Shown here: positions 8,157-17,134 of the stretch, one piece after another
Layout: every line of letters starts with the position of its first letter
Numbering within the stretch: position 1 is the stretch's first letter
Source of the DNA: Opitutus sp. GAS368
Lineage (GTDB): Bacteria; Verrucomicrobiota; Verrucomicrobiia; Opitutales; Opitutaceae
Direction: 5' to 3'
Length of the DNA stretch: 33,408 bases
NCBI GenBank assembly: GCA_945903465.1
Contig: CAMDOF010000075.1
Span: 1 to 33,408 of the forward strand
The notes under the pieces: generated by a model
Database searches by the model: none
The model's input: only the letters and a program-made list of their open reading frames with translations
Told to the model about the DNA's origin: nothing
Program-made: the position numbers and the translations under genes

Positions 8157-11100
8157 ATGAAACCCTCGCCCCTGTTCTCTCTGGCAGTCACCCGTCGTCC
8201 GCAGGCTCGGGCCGGCGTTCTCGTTCTGAGCATCCTCCTCGGTTCCGCCGCCTTCGGCCAAGGCGGCACCCTGACCGGCATCGTCACGAATTCCGCCACG
8301 GGCGCCACCCTGGAGGGCGCACGCGTGGTGCTCAAAGACACCGGCCGCGAGGTGACCACCGACAGCCTCGGCCAGTATCGCTTTGATAATATTTCTTCCG
8401 GCAACGCGGTGGTTTCGGTCTCATACACCGGCTTGAAAGCGGCGGACCTCCCGGTCGACGTTTCGGGCCGGACGATCACCCGGCAGAATGTCGGCCTGAC
8501 GTCGGACATTTACCTGATGGGCACCTTTGTCGTGGCGAGCGAACGCGAGGGTAATGCCAAAGCCATTACGCTGCAGCGGCAGTCGGACGGCTTGAAGAAC
8601 ATCGTTTCAGCGGATGCCTTCGGCGGCCTGGCGGGAAATCCGGCTGACCTGGCGATGCGGTTGCCGGGAGTCGAGGCGGAGTCGGTCGGTGGCGATATGC
8701 GCTACCTCCGGATCCGCGGTTTGAGTCAGAATCTGAGCTCGATTACGCAGGACGGAAACCGCCTGGCGGACGCGGCCTCGGCGGGCGCGACGCGCGAATT
8801 TCAGTTTCAGACGGTGAGCGCCGACTCCATCGAGCGGATTGAAGTGACGAAATCGCCGACGCCGGACATGGATGGCGACTCGATCGGCGGGGCGGTGAAT
8901 CTCGTCTCGAAGAGCGCGTTTGACAGCTCGCCGGAGCGTCGCATCCGCGGATCGGTGGGCGCCATCTGGCGCGTGGCGGATCCGCGGGACAAGGCGCGGC
9001 CCAACGCCTCGCTGACTTACTCCGAGGTTTTTGGCGGCCGGCTCGGGGTGAGCGTCAATCTCGCCTATCGGCCGCATGGCTCGATCTTCGATCAGGCAAC
9101 CCAGGGTCACCAGTTGATGCCCCTGGGGGTCGAAGGGCCGGCTTATCAATACTTGCTCACCGTGCAGGATACCCGGACCGTCCGGGCGCGTTCCGGGGCA
9201 GGGCTGAGACTGGATTACAAGCTGAACGACCAGATCCGCTACTTCGCCAATTTCCAATACAACAAACACGTCGAGCATTCGGATCGCAGCCAGGTGACGT
9301 GGCAGAGCAACCAAGCGGTCGCCACCGTCGATTCCGCCGGCAATCTCACCGGCACCGGAGGCATCGTCCCGGGTTACACGGATTATGAAACCAAGGTGAG
9401 AGCGCTGACCACGAGCACAGCGGCGATCAGTTCGCTGGTCGAATACAAACTCGGCCAGACCACGACGCTAAACGCCGGCGGGGTACATCGCTATCGCGCG
9501 CTCGATCTCGATTACGACGTGTATTCCTCGAAATCGAAATCCGACTATCCCGGCAATAATACGCTCACGTACACCGCAAGGGGCGTCGGCTTCACCCTGC
9601 GGAAGGACGATCCGTTTTTTCCGAGTATCACGCAGACGGGCGGCCCGGACTGGAACAACCTCTCGAATTATTCCACCAACGCCTACACCAGTACGCGCCG
9701 GGCGGGTTGGGATAATTATCTCGGGGCCGCGGTAAACGTGAAGCAACGGTTTGAGACCCGATGGCCGGTATTCATCAAGGCGGGCCTGCGCATGCGCGAG
9801 CAGTCGCGCGATCTGGATAACACGCCCTATCGCACGGCCTATGTCGGACCGGATGGCGTGATGGGGCCGAATGCCGCCCGCGGAGCCGCCAACGACGACA
9901 ATCTCGCCCAGTTCGGCCTGATGAACCTGCCGTTTCCGGACACGCGACTGAAGCAATACGGCGCACCGCCGTTCCCCGCGTTGCAAGCGGACGGGCGCCC
10001 CAATAATCTAGATACGTTCATCGCCGCGAATCCGACGTATTGGCAACGGCAGCTGGCGGCTGATCTCATGGACGAACAGGTGGGCCATCAGCAGTTCACC
10101 GAGGAGATCCGCGCGGCCTATGTCATGGGCCAGGTGCAAATCGGGAAACTGGGGATCCTCTCCGGAGTTCGAGTGGAGGGCACCGAGACCAAAGGCGAAG
10201 GTGCCCTGCAGCTGGTGACGCCGGCGGAACGGGCCCGTCGCGCGGCCTGGGTGGGAGCGCTCACCGAGGCCGAGACTCGCCGCCGCTCCGTCGAGGAGTT
10301 TGGCCGCCGGATGCGCAGCCGCGGCAGCTACAACAGTGTGCTGCCCGGGCTGCATCTTAAATATCAGTTCAGCCGCAATCTCCTCACGCGTTTCAGCTGC
10401 TCCGAAAACATCGGCCGCCCGAGCATCGGTCAGTTGATTCCCAACACGTCCGTCGATTTCGACAACCAAACCCTCTCCACGAGCAATCCCAGCCTGGAGC
10501 CGCAACGGGCGCAAAACTACGATTTGTCGGCGGAGTTGTATTTCGAGCCCGCAGGTCTGTTGACGTTGGGTGCCTTCCAGAAAGACATCGAAAAATTTAT
10601 CTATACAGCGGGCGGTGAGGTGATCGGCGCGGGCCAGAACAATGGCTACAATGGCGACTACGCCGGCTTCACGCGAACGACCCAGACCAACGGGGGCACG
10701 GCCAAGGTGCGGGGAATCGAGGTCAGTTACAGCCAGCAGTGGACCTTTCTGCCGGGAATTTGGAAAGGCCTTGGCGCATTTGCGAACGCGACGTGGATGG
10801 ATGCGAAGGGCAGTTATGGGGAGGGTGACGCCATCGCCCGTGTGCCCAACCCTCGCGTTGCGGGTTTCAATCCGTTCCTAGGCAACATCGGCCTCTCCTA
10901 CATCCGGAGCCGCGTGAATCTGCGCGCCACGTTCAACTATCGCCACAAATACCTCATCACCTACAACGCGAATGAATCGCGCGCGGTCTATGCGGCGGCG
11001 CGGCCGACGCTCGACCTCAAGACGCTCTACAACGTCAACCGCCGCGTCAGCGTTTACGTCGACGTCGTGAATGTGCTGAAGCAGCCCGATCAGCAGCGGC

Positions 11101-11177
11101 AGGTTGGCTTTGGCCGGGCGAACCGGACCTTTATCATGAGCCCGCAGTTTTTCTTCGGCGTCAATTTCCGGCAGTGA
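8157..11177 (+). CDS. TonB-dependent outer-membrane receptor with carboxypeptidase-regulatory-like N-terminus
   Basis: This 1006-residue protein has a signal peptide ending near GSAAFGQ (residues 28-35). A carboxypeptidase D regulatory-like beta-sandwich follows at about 36-115 (LTGIVTNSATGATLEGARV, YRFDNISSGNAVV). The plug domain lies at about 135-260 (NPADLAMRLPGVEAESVGGD, YLRIRGL, SIERIEVTKSPTPDMDGDSI, GGAVNLVSKSAF) and a beta-barrel fills the rest (SENIGRPSIGQLIPN, SNPSLEPQRAQNYDLSAELY). The protein ends FFFGVNFRQ, so the usual terminal aromatic is followed by two more residues. These receptors take up large substrates, often glycans, using TonB-ExbBD energy. No SusD-like partner or TonB gene is adjacent, so the substrate is unknown. 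The ATG at 8157 has no clear Shine-Dalgarno sequence but is directly followed by the signal peptide. The gene is intact although both neighbours are broken. Confidence 0.93.
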   Translation: MKPSPLFSLAVTRRPQARAGVLVLSILLGSAAFGQGGTLTGIVTNSATGATLEGARVVLKDTGREVTTDSLGQYRFDNISSGNAVVSVSYTGLKAADLPVDVSGRTITRQNVGLTSDIYLMGTFVVASEREGNAKAITLQRQSDGLKNIVSADAFGGLAGNPADLAMRLPGVEAESVGGDMRYLRIRGLSQNLSSITQDGNRLADAASAGATREFQFQTVSADSIERIEVTKSPTPDMDGDSIGGAVNLVSKSAFDSSPERRIRGSVGAIWRVADPRDKARPNASLTYSEVFGGRLGVSVNLAYRPHGSIFDQATQGHQLMPLGVEGPAYQYLLTVQDTRTVRARSGAGLRLDYKLNDQIRYFANFQYNKHVEHSDRSQVTWQSNQAVATVDSAGNLTGTGGIVPGYTDYETKVRALTTSTAAISSLVEYKLGQTTTLNAGGVHRYRALDLDYDVYSSKSKSDYPGNNTLTYTARGVGFTLRKDDPFFPSITQTGGPDWNNLSNYSTNAYTSTRRAGWDNYLGAAVNVKQRFETRWPVFIKAGLRMREQSRDLDNTPYRTAYVGPDGVMGPNAARGAANDDNLAQFGLMNLPFPDTRLKQYGAPPFPALQADGRPNNLDTFIAANPTYWQRQLAADLMDEQVGHQQFTEEIRAAYVMGQVQIGKLGILSGVRVEGTETKGEGALQLVTPAERARRAAWVGALTEAETRRRSVEEFGRRMRSRGSYNSVLPGLHLKYQFSRNLLTRFSCSENIGRPSIGQLIPNTSVDFDNQTLSTSNPSLEPQRAQNYDLSAELYFEPAGLLTLGAFQKDIEKFIYTAGGEVIGAGQNNGYNGDYAGFTRTTQTNGGTAKVRGIEVSYSQQWTFLPGIWKGLGAFANATWMDAKGSYGEGDAIARVPNPRVAGFNPFLGNIGLSYIRSRVNLRATFNYRHKYLITYNANESRAVYAAARPTLDLKTLYNVNRRVSVYVDVVNVLKQPDQQRQVGFGRANRTFIMSPQFFFGVNFRQ

Positions 11178-11181
11178 TAAG

Positions 11182-11282
11182 CGGACCCGTCGCCGCGCCG
11201 CGCGGCGGCTTTCGCACAAGGTCGCCTTTGAAGGCGGCGGTTCGAACCGGGGAGATCGGCGGGCCCGTCGCCGCGCGGCGGC
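11182..11282 (+). repeat. Short direct repeat downstream of the TonB receptor
   Basis: CGGACCCGTCGCCGCG at 11182 recurs as CGGGCCCGTCGCCGCG at 11260, each followed by a CGGCGGC block, with about 50 unique bases between. The region 11178-11404 contains no recognisable gene. GGTTCGAACC at 11240 resembles a tRNA T-loop, but no tRNA surrounds it. Confidence 0.6.
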
Positions 11283-11404
11283 AGAACATTCCAGCGAGTC
11301 GCTCCATCGAGAGTAGGGATGAGCGGATTGACCCGATGGTCGTTCGCGGCGGCTTTGCACTCGCCGATTGACCGTGAACCCGCGGCGGTCTGTTTCGCGA
11401 TTTC

Positions 11405-12130
11405 ATGATCACTATGACCGGAGTCACCCTGCGGCTTTCGCTGACGGTTCTCGTTCTTTCGACCCTGGGCGCGGCGCCGCTGAATCCACCTCCGGTCACC
11501 CTCGCGGATTTTCCGGATGACGGTCTCACCATGGGGCCGCGCGACATCCACGTGTATCTGCCGCCCAGATACGCTGAAACGACGGAGCGCTACCGGGTCA
11601 TCTACTTTCACGACGGGGAGATTGTTTGGCGCGCTCAACGGCACGCGCGGAGTGCTGCCCGCTGCCGATCACGCGCTGGATGAGCTGCTCGGCGAAAAGC
11701 TGGTGGGTCCGGCCATTTTGGTCGCGGTCGCCCATACAAAAGGTGTGGTCAACGGCCGCTCGCGCGATCTCGTTCCGGACTAAACCCCGAATGCACCGGG
11801 CGGGGCCGAGGCATATTACCCGTTTCTCGCCACGCGGTTGAAACCGCCTATTGACGTCAATTTTCGCACCCTGCCGGAGGCGCGCCCCACCGGGATCGCG
11901 GGCAATTCGCTCGGCGGGCTGGTCTCCTTTTATTTCGGCTACCGCCATCCGAAGACCTTCGGCATGGCGATCTGCTTTTCACCGTCGCTCTGGCACACCG
12001 ATTCGATCCTCGTCCGCGAGGTCGCGGCCGACCGGGTGAAGCGCACCGCCACCCGGTTCTGGATCAACGGCGGCGAAATAGATTCGGCCACTATCGAGAC
12101 CATCGCTCCCGTCATGACAAAACTGCCCTC
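11405..12130 (+). pseudogene. Secreted alpha/beta-hydrolase (esterase D/enterochelin-esterase-like), broken
   Basis: The first frame has a signal peptide and RDIHVYLPPRY, ERYRVIYFHDGE, the usual start of Fes/EsteraseD-type hydrolases. A frameshift near 11620-11630 moves the coding to the next frame (FGALNGTRG, DELLGEKLVGPAILVAVAHT). There the TAA at 11781-11783 interrupts D-(Y)-TPNAPGGAEAYYPFL. Further on GIAGNSLGGLVSFYFGYRHP holds the nucleophile elbow G-N-S-L-G-G, followed by FSPSLWHTD and FWINGGEID. The protein similarity ends close to the repeat at 12131, so the last part, with the catalytic His, is missing. The reaction would have been ester hydrolysis, perhaps on a polysaccharide side chain or a siderophore. 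Confidence 0.85.
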
Positions 12131-12324
12131 AAACCCCTCCTCCTCCTTTCAAATCCAGTTTCTTTGGAGCCCCCGCCCCAAAACAAGTTTTGGCCCCGGC
12201 TCGATGAAACCGTTACTGTTTCCCAAGAGCCCCCGCCCCTCAAATGAGATTTTGGCCGTGACCGAAAAAAACCGAGCCAACCTTTCACCCCAACACTTAA
12301 CGAATGGGGTTTCTCAGGAATGAA
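12131..12324 (+). repeat. Dispersed palindromic-core repeat, double copy R4
   Basis: It begins AAACCCCTCCTCCTCC, then CAAATCCAGTTTC and a first core CCAAAACAAGTTTTGG (12178-12193). After TTTCCCAAGAGCCCCCGCCC comes a second, mutated core (CAAATGAGATTTTGG), GGCCGTGACCGAAAAAAACC and the tail CGAATGGGGTTTCTCAGGAA. It replaces the 3' end of the esterase pseudogene and ends just before the convergent pectinesterase-like gene. Confidence 0.8.
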
Positions 12325-12362
12325 TACGGCCTGACCCGCCGGAGATCCCAGGCCGCGCCCCA

Positions 12363-13667
12363 TCACTGGCCAAGGGCCACGCCGTCCGGCACCAACCTCG
12401 GCCGCACCGACGCCTGCGAAGCCACGATCGCGCCGCCCTTCAGATCGATACGCTGGGGCACCCCCACCGTGCTCGCCGACGCCGCCTTGAATACCAATGA
12501 CGCCGTACCCGACCCCTCCTGGTACGCCAGCTGGCCGCCGTCCGCATCGACCACCACCGGCCGCCCCTTGACCGTCACCAGCTCGCTAAAAGTCACCGTG
12601 ACGAACGCGTCGACCCGGACCACTTTGACCACCCTCGGCGGCGCCGCGCTTTCGGGATCCCACTCTCCGGAAAAGGTCCACGCCGCGGTGACCTCGCCGG
12701 CGTGCTTCGCCTCCGATTTTTCGAGATTGTCGCGGAGCCACGGATACTCGGGGCCGCGCGAGCCGGAGAAATACACGCGGTCCGTCGCCCACTTGAACAT
12801 CTTGCTCACGGGCTGCGGATTCTTCACGTCCGACTGCGCGATGAAAACCGACCCGTCGGCCCGGAGCGTCGGCGGAAAACGGCAATCGATGAAGTACCAG
12901 GCGGCGTCGCGAAAGTTCGACCCGAGACCGAAGGGCACCTTCGATTCGAGCGTGCAGCGATCCAGCACGAACTTCTGCCGCTCGTCGACCGTCCCCTCGT
13001 TGAAGAGCGCGTTGGACACCGAGCCGAGGCACTCAAGCACCGAGTCAGCCATATAACACGTGCCGCGCGGCCCGACGAAGTGATAGGTCCCCGTCACGTG
13101 CAGGTTGCGGTGATAGTACAGCCCGCGCGTCCACAGCGACAGGGTGTCACCGCCGAGCCCGAGGATCTCGGCGTTCTGGATCACCACCCGCGTGCCCGTG
13201 CCGGCGCTAAATACCGCGAAGGGCTTGCCGCCGCGCGCCGCTAGATTCTCGATCGTGAGCGTGTCGACCACGACGTCGCTCGCGTTGACGAGATTGAAGG
13301 TCGCAATCCCCCGCCCGTCCGCATTGGCCGCGGGATCGTAACGGCGGTCGTTGATTTCCCAGACTATCCGCGTCTTCAGCCTATCCTCGCCGAGCAGGGT
13401 CACAAACGAACGATCTAACCGGACGTGCTCGCGGTAGGTGCCGTTGCGCAGGAAGATCACCACGCGCTGTTGGCTGTGCCGCGGGATCGAGTCGATAGCG
13501 GCCTGCACCGAGGTGAAGTCGCCGGAGCCATCCGCGGCCACCACCAGGTCGGGCGCGAGGCCGCCCAGCGCCGGCCCGACGGGTTCGGCACCGGCCGTCA
13601 GGCGGGCCAACGTAGCCACCAGCCCGGTAAACAAAAATAGCTGTGTAACCAAGGAACGAGAGAACAT
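12363..13667 (-). CDS. Secreted pectinesterase-like right-handed beta-helix protein with C-terminal SwmB/Ig-like domain
   Basis: This 434-residue protein has a signal peptide (1-27, ending LTAGAE), which fixes the ATG at 13667-13665. Residues about 40-330 match the pectin methylesterase family: VVAADGSGDFTSVQAAIDSI, RVVIFLRNGTYREHV, TRVVIQNAEI and GGDTLSL. In the family one Gln follows VIQ-like sequence, a second forms the oxyanion hole in QDTL and an Asp in DFIFG is the nucleophile. Here Q164 and D174 are kept, the second Gln is Gly, and the DFIFG position reads YHFVG (H196). It may therefore have altered or no esterase activity. Residues about 340-434 (VTVTFSELVTVKGRPVV, GSGTASLVFKA) look like a SwmB/bacterial Ig-like calcium-binding-type domain. 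It would act outside the cytoplasm on plant-type polysaccharide. Convergent with the esterase remnant; no operon partner. Confidence 0.82.
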   Translation of the reverse strand: MFSRSLVTQLFLFTGLVATLARLTAGAEPVGPALGGLAPDLVVAADGSGDFTSVQAAIDSIPRHSQQRVVIFLRNGTYREHVRLDRSFVTLLGEDRLKTRIVWEINDRRYDPAANADGRGIATFNLVNASDVVVDTLTIENLAARGGKPFAVFSAGTGTRVVIQNAEILGLGGDTLSLWTRGLYYHRNLHVTGTYHFVGPRGTCYMADSVLECLGSVSNALFNEGTVDERQKFVLDRCTLESKVPFGLGSNFRDAAWYFIDCRFPPTLRADGSVFIAQSDVKNPQPVSKMFKWATDRVYFSGSRGPEYPWLRDNLEKSEAKHAGEVTAAWTFSGEWDPESAAPPRVVKVVRVDAFVTVTFSELVTVKGRPVVVDADGGQLAYQEGSGTASLVFKAASASTVGVPQRIDLKGGAIVASQASVRPRLVPDGVALGQ

Positions 13668-14083
13668 GGCGGCAGGGATTGGAAAACAGTCTGACGCAGC
13701 CGACGGGGAAAAGCAGCCCCGAGGTCCAGCGCCTCCGGCCGACCGCGCCGAACGTTCCAGCCAACGCCCCTGCATATCGCGCGCTACACCCCGATGTACC
13801 GCGCCTCCGCCGACCGCGACGAAAGAGGCCGGAAGCTTTGAACTTGCGGGTGGCGGTCCATCCGCTCGGCGGGTTCCCGCCTACGGGTGCGGCTATATTT
13901 CGACCATCGCGAGCGGGGAATTTTCTCGCCAGTAAAGATCCCAGCTATCCTGAGCGGAGCGCCTCAATTCGCACCCGAAATCCCCTTTCCGCCGCAGCCC
14001 CCAGACCCGAGCATCACCCGCACCCGCCGCCATCTCACCATCGACTCATTTACCGCTAACTCATCCAAATCCCAACATGCCCA
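13668..14083. other. Gene-free stretch between the pectinesterase-like gene and the multicopper oxidase remnant
   Basis: I see no recognisable protein in these 416 bases on either strand. A short phrase GCGCCTCCGGCCGACCGCG (about 13731) recurs as GCGCCTCCGCCGACCGCG near 13799. The promoter of the minus-strand pectinesterase-like gene should lie at its left end, but I cannot point to clear -35/-10 boxes. Confidence 0.5.
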
Positions 14084-14112
14084 TCCCCCCGCAAATCCAG
14101 TTTCCTCGCAGG
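14084..14112 (+). repeat. Partial dispersed repeat R5 (left end only)
   Basis: CCCCCCGCAAATCCAGTTTC followed by CTCGCAGG matches the left ends of R2 and R3. The palindromic core is absent: multicopper-oxidase coding starts directly after it, so the repeat forms the left junction of that remnant. Confidence 0.7.
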
Positions 14113-15460
14113 AGACCGCGCTCAACTTGCCGCGCACCTATGGCGTGGATGATATTCCGCTGGGAATTACCAGCCGGCGGTTCCTCACGCACAACGCGTT
14201 CGCCTGCGACCACGTCGTCGACAACTACGGCGACTACGTACTCGCGAACGGCACGCTCAGCCCATAGGTGAGTCTGCCGAAGCAGCGGGTGCGCCTGCGG
14301 ATGCTCAACGCCGAGGTGGCGCGCGGCGACACTCTTGGGTTCAGCGACAACCGGACCTTTTACGTCATCACCAACGACCGCGGCTTGCTCAACGCCCCCG
14401 TCGCCGGGTCGCGCGTGAAGCTGATCGTTCGCGAACGCATCGAGATTCTGGTCAACCTCGGTGCCGACCCAGTCGGTGCCGCACTCGATCTGAAGGCCTC
14501 TAACTCCGGCCAAGTCTTCGGTTTTCCGAGCAACGTGGGCAATCCCGTCAACCCCACCGGCAGATCTGGGCCCATCAACGGCAGTCTGCTGAATAATACG
14601 GATTTTAATGGGCCCCCCATCACCGTGGGCCCGAGCACCGCCAGCCCCGTCACGGCCGCGGAGCTCATCGAGCGCGCGGATCGGCTCCCCATCACCGTGG
14701 GCCCGAGCACCGCCAGCCCCGTCACCGTGCGGCCGTCTGCACTCGCCAATCACACTTATTGGACCAACGCGAACGGGACAAATCCTCGCACCGTCTTGAT
14801 GACCGAGGGCAACGGAGGCGCAGATTTTTCGTTCGACCACCTCCGCTACAATCCACTGCGGAATAATTCCTCCGTGGCGCTGAACGACGTCGAAACGTGG
14901 ACCATCGTTAATAACAATATTTTCGGCCACTCCTTTCATATCCACGACGTGAAGTTAAAGATCGTGGCGCGTACGCCGTCCGCGAGGCAGGTCTCATCCG
15001 CCAGCCTGGCGCCCCCCCTCCGAGTCCGGCTGGAAAGACTCCGTCTTTGCGCCGAGGGGCGAGAGCGTGCAGGTGATCGCGAAGTTCGCGGACGACGCGA
15101 GCACGACCAATCTGTTCATGTTTCACGGTCACTTCAGCCACCATAAAAATGGTGGCATGATGGGGCCGTTCATCGTTTACGATCCGACCGTCGTCACTGC
15201 TACGCGTGCGCCAGTCTTCTTGGAGCAACCGCGCAGCGGGCGGGCGCAACCGAGTGAAAAGGTCAGGCCGGCGGCGGCGGTCAGCTCCCCACCAGGAACG
15301 ACGTTCGCGTGGTATTTTCGCGGCGGCGAGTTCTGCCATACCGACGCGGCCGTGTTGACTTTGCACGACGTCACCGCCGCGTATGCGAGTGGCTCCACCG
15401 TGTCGCCACCAACCCCTTTGGTTCAAAGAAGAGCGCCCCGGCCACACTCACGCGCGATTA
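14113..15460 (+). pseudogene. Multicopper oxidase lacking its N-terminus, with C-terminal Ig-like remnant
   Basis: The sequence begins inside the protein (ALNLPRTYGVDDIPLGITSR, DHVVDNYGDYVLANGTLSP). A TAG at 14265-14267 replaces a sense codon, probably CAG, and the same frame goes on (LPKQRVRLRMLNAEVARG, FSDNRTFYVITND, VKLIVRERIEILVNLG). Residues typical of CotA/CueO-like enzymes follow: ETWTIVNNNIFGHSFHIHD gives type 2/3 copper histidines. A frameshift near 14985-15020 leads to VQVIAKFADDASTTN and FHGHFSHHKNGGMMG. There the usual HCH has become HGH (Gly codon 15127-15129), so the type 1 copper cysteine is lost. Bases about 15295-15450 encode an Ig-like domain remnant (FAWYFRGGEF, AAVLTLHDVTAAYA), again shifted. 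The N-terminal copper sites are missing. The gene is clearly dead. Confidence 0.88.
14615..14725 (+). repeat. In-frame partial duplication inside the multicopper oxidase remnant (offset 72)
   Basis: The 39-base segment CCCCATCACCGTGGGCCCGA...(14615-14653) is repeated exactly at 14687-14725. The 33 bases between are unique. The net change is 72 bases or 24 codons, so the frame is kept (PITVGPSTASPVT twice). Confidence 0.9.
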
Positions 15461-15610
15461 GGGTGAGCGCGGAGCAGGTTCAGCTTTGCCCAAGAACAGC
15501 CCCGGAGCGAAGCCGGGCGGCGCGATTCTTGTGGGATCACTCCGGGCATCAGCCCGCGCCGGCGTCATACTCAAAAGTACGGTTCTCGAAGAAGAGGAAC
15601 GTAGGCGCAA

Positions 15611-15668
15611 GGGACCGACCGATTCCGTCCGTCGCCACCAAGCTGAAATAGCCGTCCCTGCCACGAGC
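15611..15668. repeat. Second dispersed repeat type, copy 1 (left of the PQQ-propeller gene)
   Basis: GGGACCGACCGATTCCGTCC continues with GTCGCCACCAAGCTGAAATA and GCCGTCCC. It aligns without gaps to 17135-17192, with GATTCCGTC and AGCTGAAA kept at the same spacing. The surrounding stretch 15461-15803 has no recognisable gene apart from a possible short tail ELELVDPERYYVLAK ending at a TAG near 15770. Confidence 0.6.
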
Positions 15669-15803
15669 CTCGCCGAGCTCGACCCCGGAACGCCCAGCGC
15701 CATCTTCGCTCATGCAGAGCCGAGCTGGAACTCGTAGATCCCGAGCGCTACTACGTTCTGGCCAAATAGCTTTACTTACCCAATAGCCTCTCTCACCCAC
15801 CCC

Positions 15804-17114
15804 ATGAAAACGCCATCACGTTTCACGCTTGGATTCGCGCTCGCACTCGCCGGCGTCATATCACTCAGCCACGCCGCCAATTGGCCGGCGTGGCGCGGCC
15901 CACTCGGTACGGGCATCACCGAGGAGAAAAACCTGCCCGTGCACTGGGCCAGGACCGAAAACGTGCAATGGCGTGTCGCGTTGCCCGAACCCGGCAACTC
16001 CACGCCCGTCGTCTGGGGCGAACGTGTCTTCCTTACCCAGAGCATCGGCCGCCAACGCACGCTGCTTTGCCTCAGCCGCGCCGACGGCCGGACCTTGTGG
16101 CGCGAGGACGTCACCACCAAGTTAGCCGAGGACCCCACGCACCAGACCAATCCCTACTGCTCATCATCGCCCGTCACCGACGGCGAGCGCGTCATCGTGT
16201 GGCACGGCACAGACGGACTGCATTGTTACGACCTCGACGGTAAAAAATTATGGGGCCGCGATCTCGGCGTGCAGCGCCACATCTGGGGTTACGGGTCTTC
16301 GCCTACAATTTATGGGGATTTCTGTTTATTGAATTTCGGCCCCGGCGAGCGGAACTTTCTCGTCGCCGTGGACAAACACACCGGTCGGACGCTCTGGCAA
16401 CACGACGAGGACATCGGTTACGGCAAGGTCGCGCCCTCGCCGGACGCCAAAGACGCCAAGGCCGCCAAGGCCGCCCAAAACACAGCCACCTACCTCGGCT
16501 CGTGGACGACTCCGGTCATCAAACGCATCGACGGTCGGGACCAATTGCTCCTGAGCTGGCCGCGCCGTCTGGCCGCCTATGAGCCGGCCACCGGCACGGA
16601 AATCTGGACCTGCGCCGGCCTGAATCCCCTAGCCTACACCTCGCCGATCTACGAAGGCGACACCGTGGTCTCGATGGGCGGGTTCAATGGCTCCACCATC
16701 GCCGTGCGAGCGGGCGGCCGCGGCGACATCACCGAGACGCGCCGCCTTTGGCAGCACCCGCGTACGAAGCAGCGCATCGGTTCCGGAGTTATTCGCGAAG
16801 GCCACATCTATGTTCATAACGATCCCGGCATCGCCGAGTGCTTTGAACTCGCAACCGGCAAACTCGTCTGGGAGGAGCGCCTCACAGGTCCTGGCAAGAG
16901 CCGGCAAAATTGGTCGTCGGTGCTGCTCTCGGGCGACAATTGCTACACGATCACCCAGGGCGGAGATTGTTTCGTTTTCAAAGCCAGTCCGAAATTCGAA
17001 CTCGTCGCCGTGAACGCCCTCGGAGAACCGAGCAATTCCTCGATCGTGCCAAGCGACGGCGAACTCTTCATCCGCACCCACGCCGCGCTCTGGTGCATCG
17101 CGGCCAAGCGGTAG
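15804..17114 (+). CDS. Secreted PQQ-like beta-propeller repeat protein
   Basis: This 436-residue protein has a signal peptide (1-24, ending SHAAN) directly followed by WPAWRGPLGTGITEEKNLP, the usual start of PVC-group PQQ-like (pyrrolo-quinoline-quinone-like) repeat proteins. Propeller blades are marked by repeated DGxTLW/GTEIW-type strands: RADGRTLWREDV, LDGKKLWGRDLG, KHTGRTLWQHD, PATGTEIWTCAG and LATGKLVWEERL. A low-complexity Lys/Ala insert (DAKDAKAAKAA, bases about 16442-16474) sits between two blades and arises from repeated GACGCCAA(A/G) and GCCAAGGCC units. The family resembles BamB and PQQ dehydrogenases in fold, but no cofactor or active-site residues are evident, so enzyme activity is unproven. 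It probably acts in the periplasm. The gene is intact while the remnants on both sides are broken. Confidence 0.88.
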   Translation: MKTPSRFTLGFALALAGVISLSHAANWPAWRGPLGTGITEEKNLPVHWARTENVQWRVALPEPGNSTPVVWGERVFLTQSIGRQRTLLCLSRADGRTLWREDVTTKLAEDPTHQTNPYCSSSPVTDGERVIVWHGTDGLHCYDLDGKKLWGRDLGVQRHIWGYGSSPTIYGDFCLLNFGPGERNFLVAVDKHTGRTLWQHDEDIGYGKVAPSPDAKDAKAAKAAQNTATYLGSWTTPVIKRIDGRDQLLLSWPRRLAAYEPATGTEIWTCAGLNPLAYTSPIYEGDTVVSMGGFNGSTIAVRAGGRGDITETRRLWQHPRTKQRIGSGVIREGHIYVHNDPGIAECFELATGKLVWEERLTGPGKSRQNWSSVLLSGDNCYTITQGGDCFVFKASPKFELVAVNALGEPSNSSIVPSDGELFIRTHAALWCIAAKR

Positions 17115-17134
17115 CGGAACGGGCAGTTCCTTCA

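Noticed and set aside
11231..11260. GGTTCGAACC as a tRNA T-loop
   Set aside because: No acceptor stem, D-arm or anticodon arm can be formed at proper spacing; the motif lies in a CG-rich direct repeat.
12131..12323. C-terminal extension of the esterase frame
   Set aside because: The residues are encoded by the dispersed repeat (both cores and the tail), so they are not part of the esterase.
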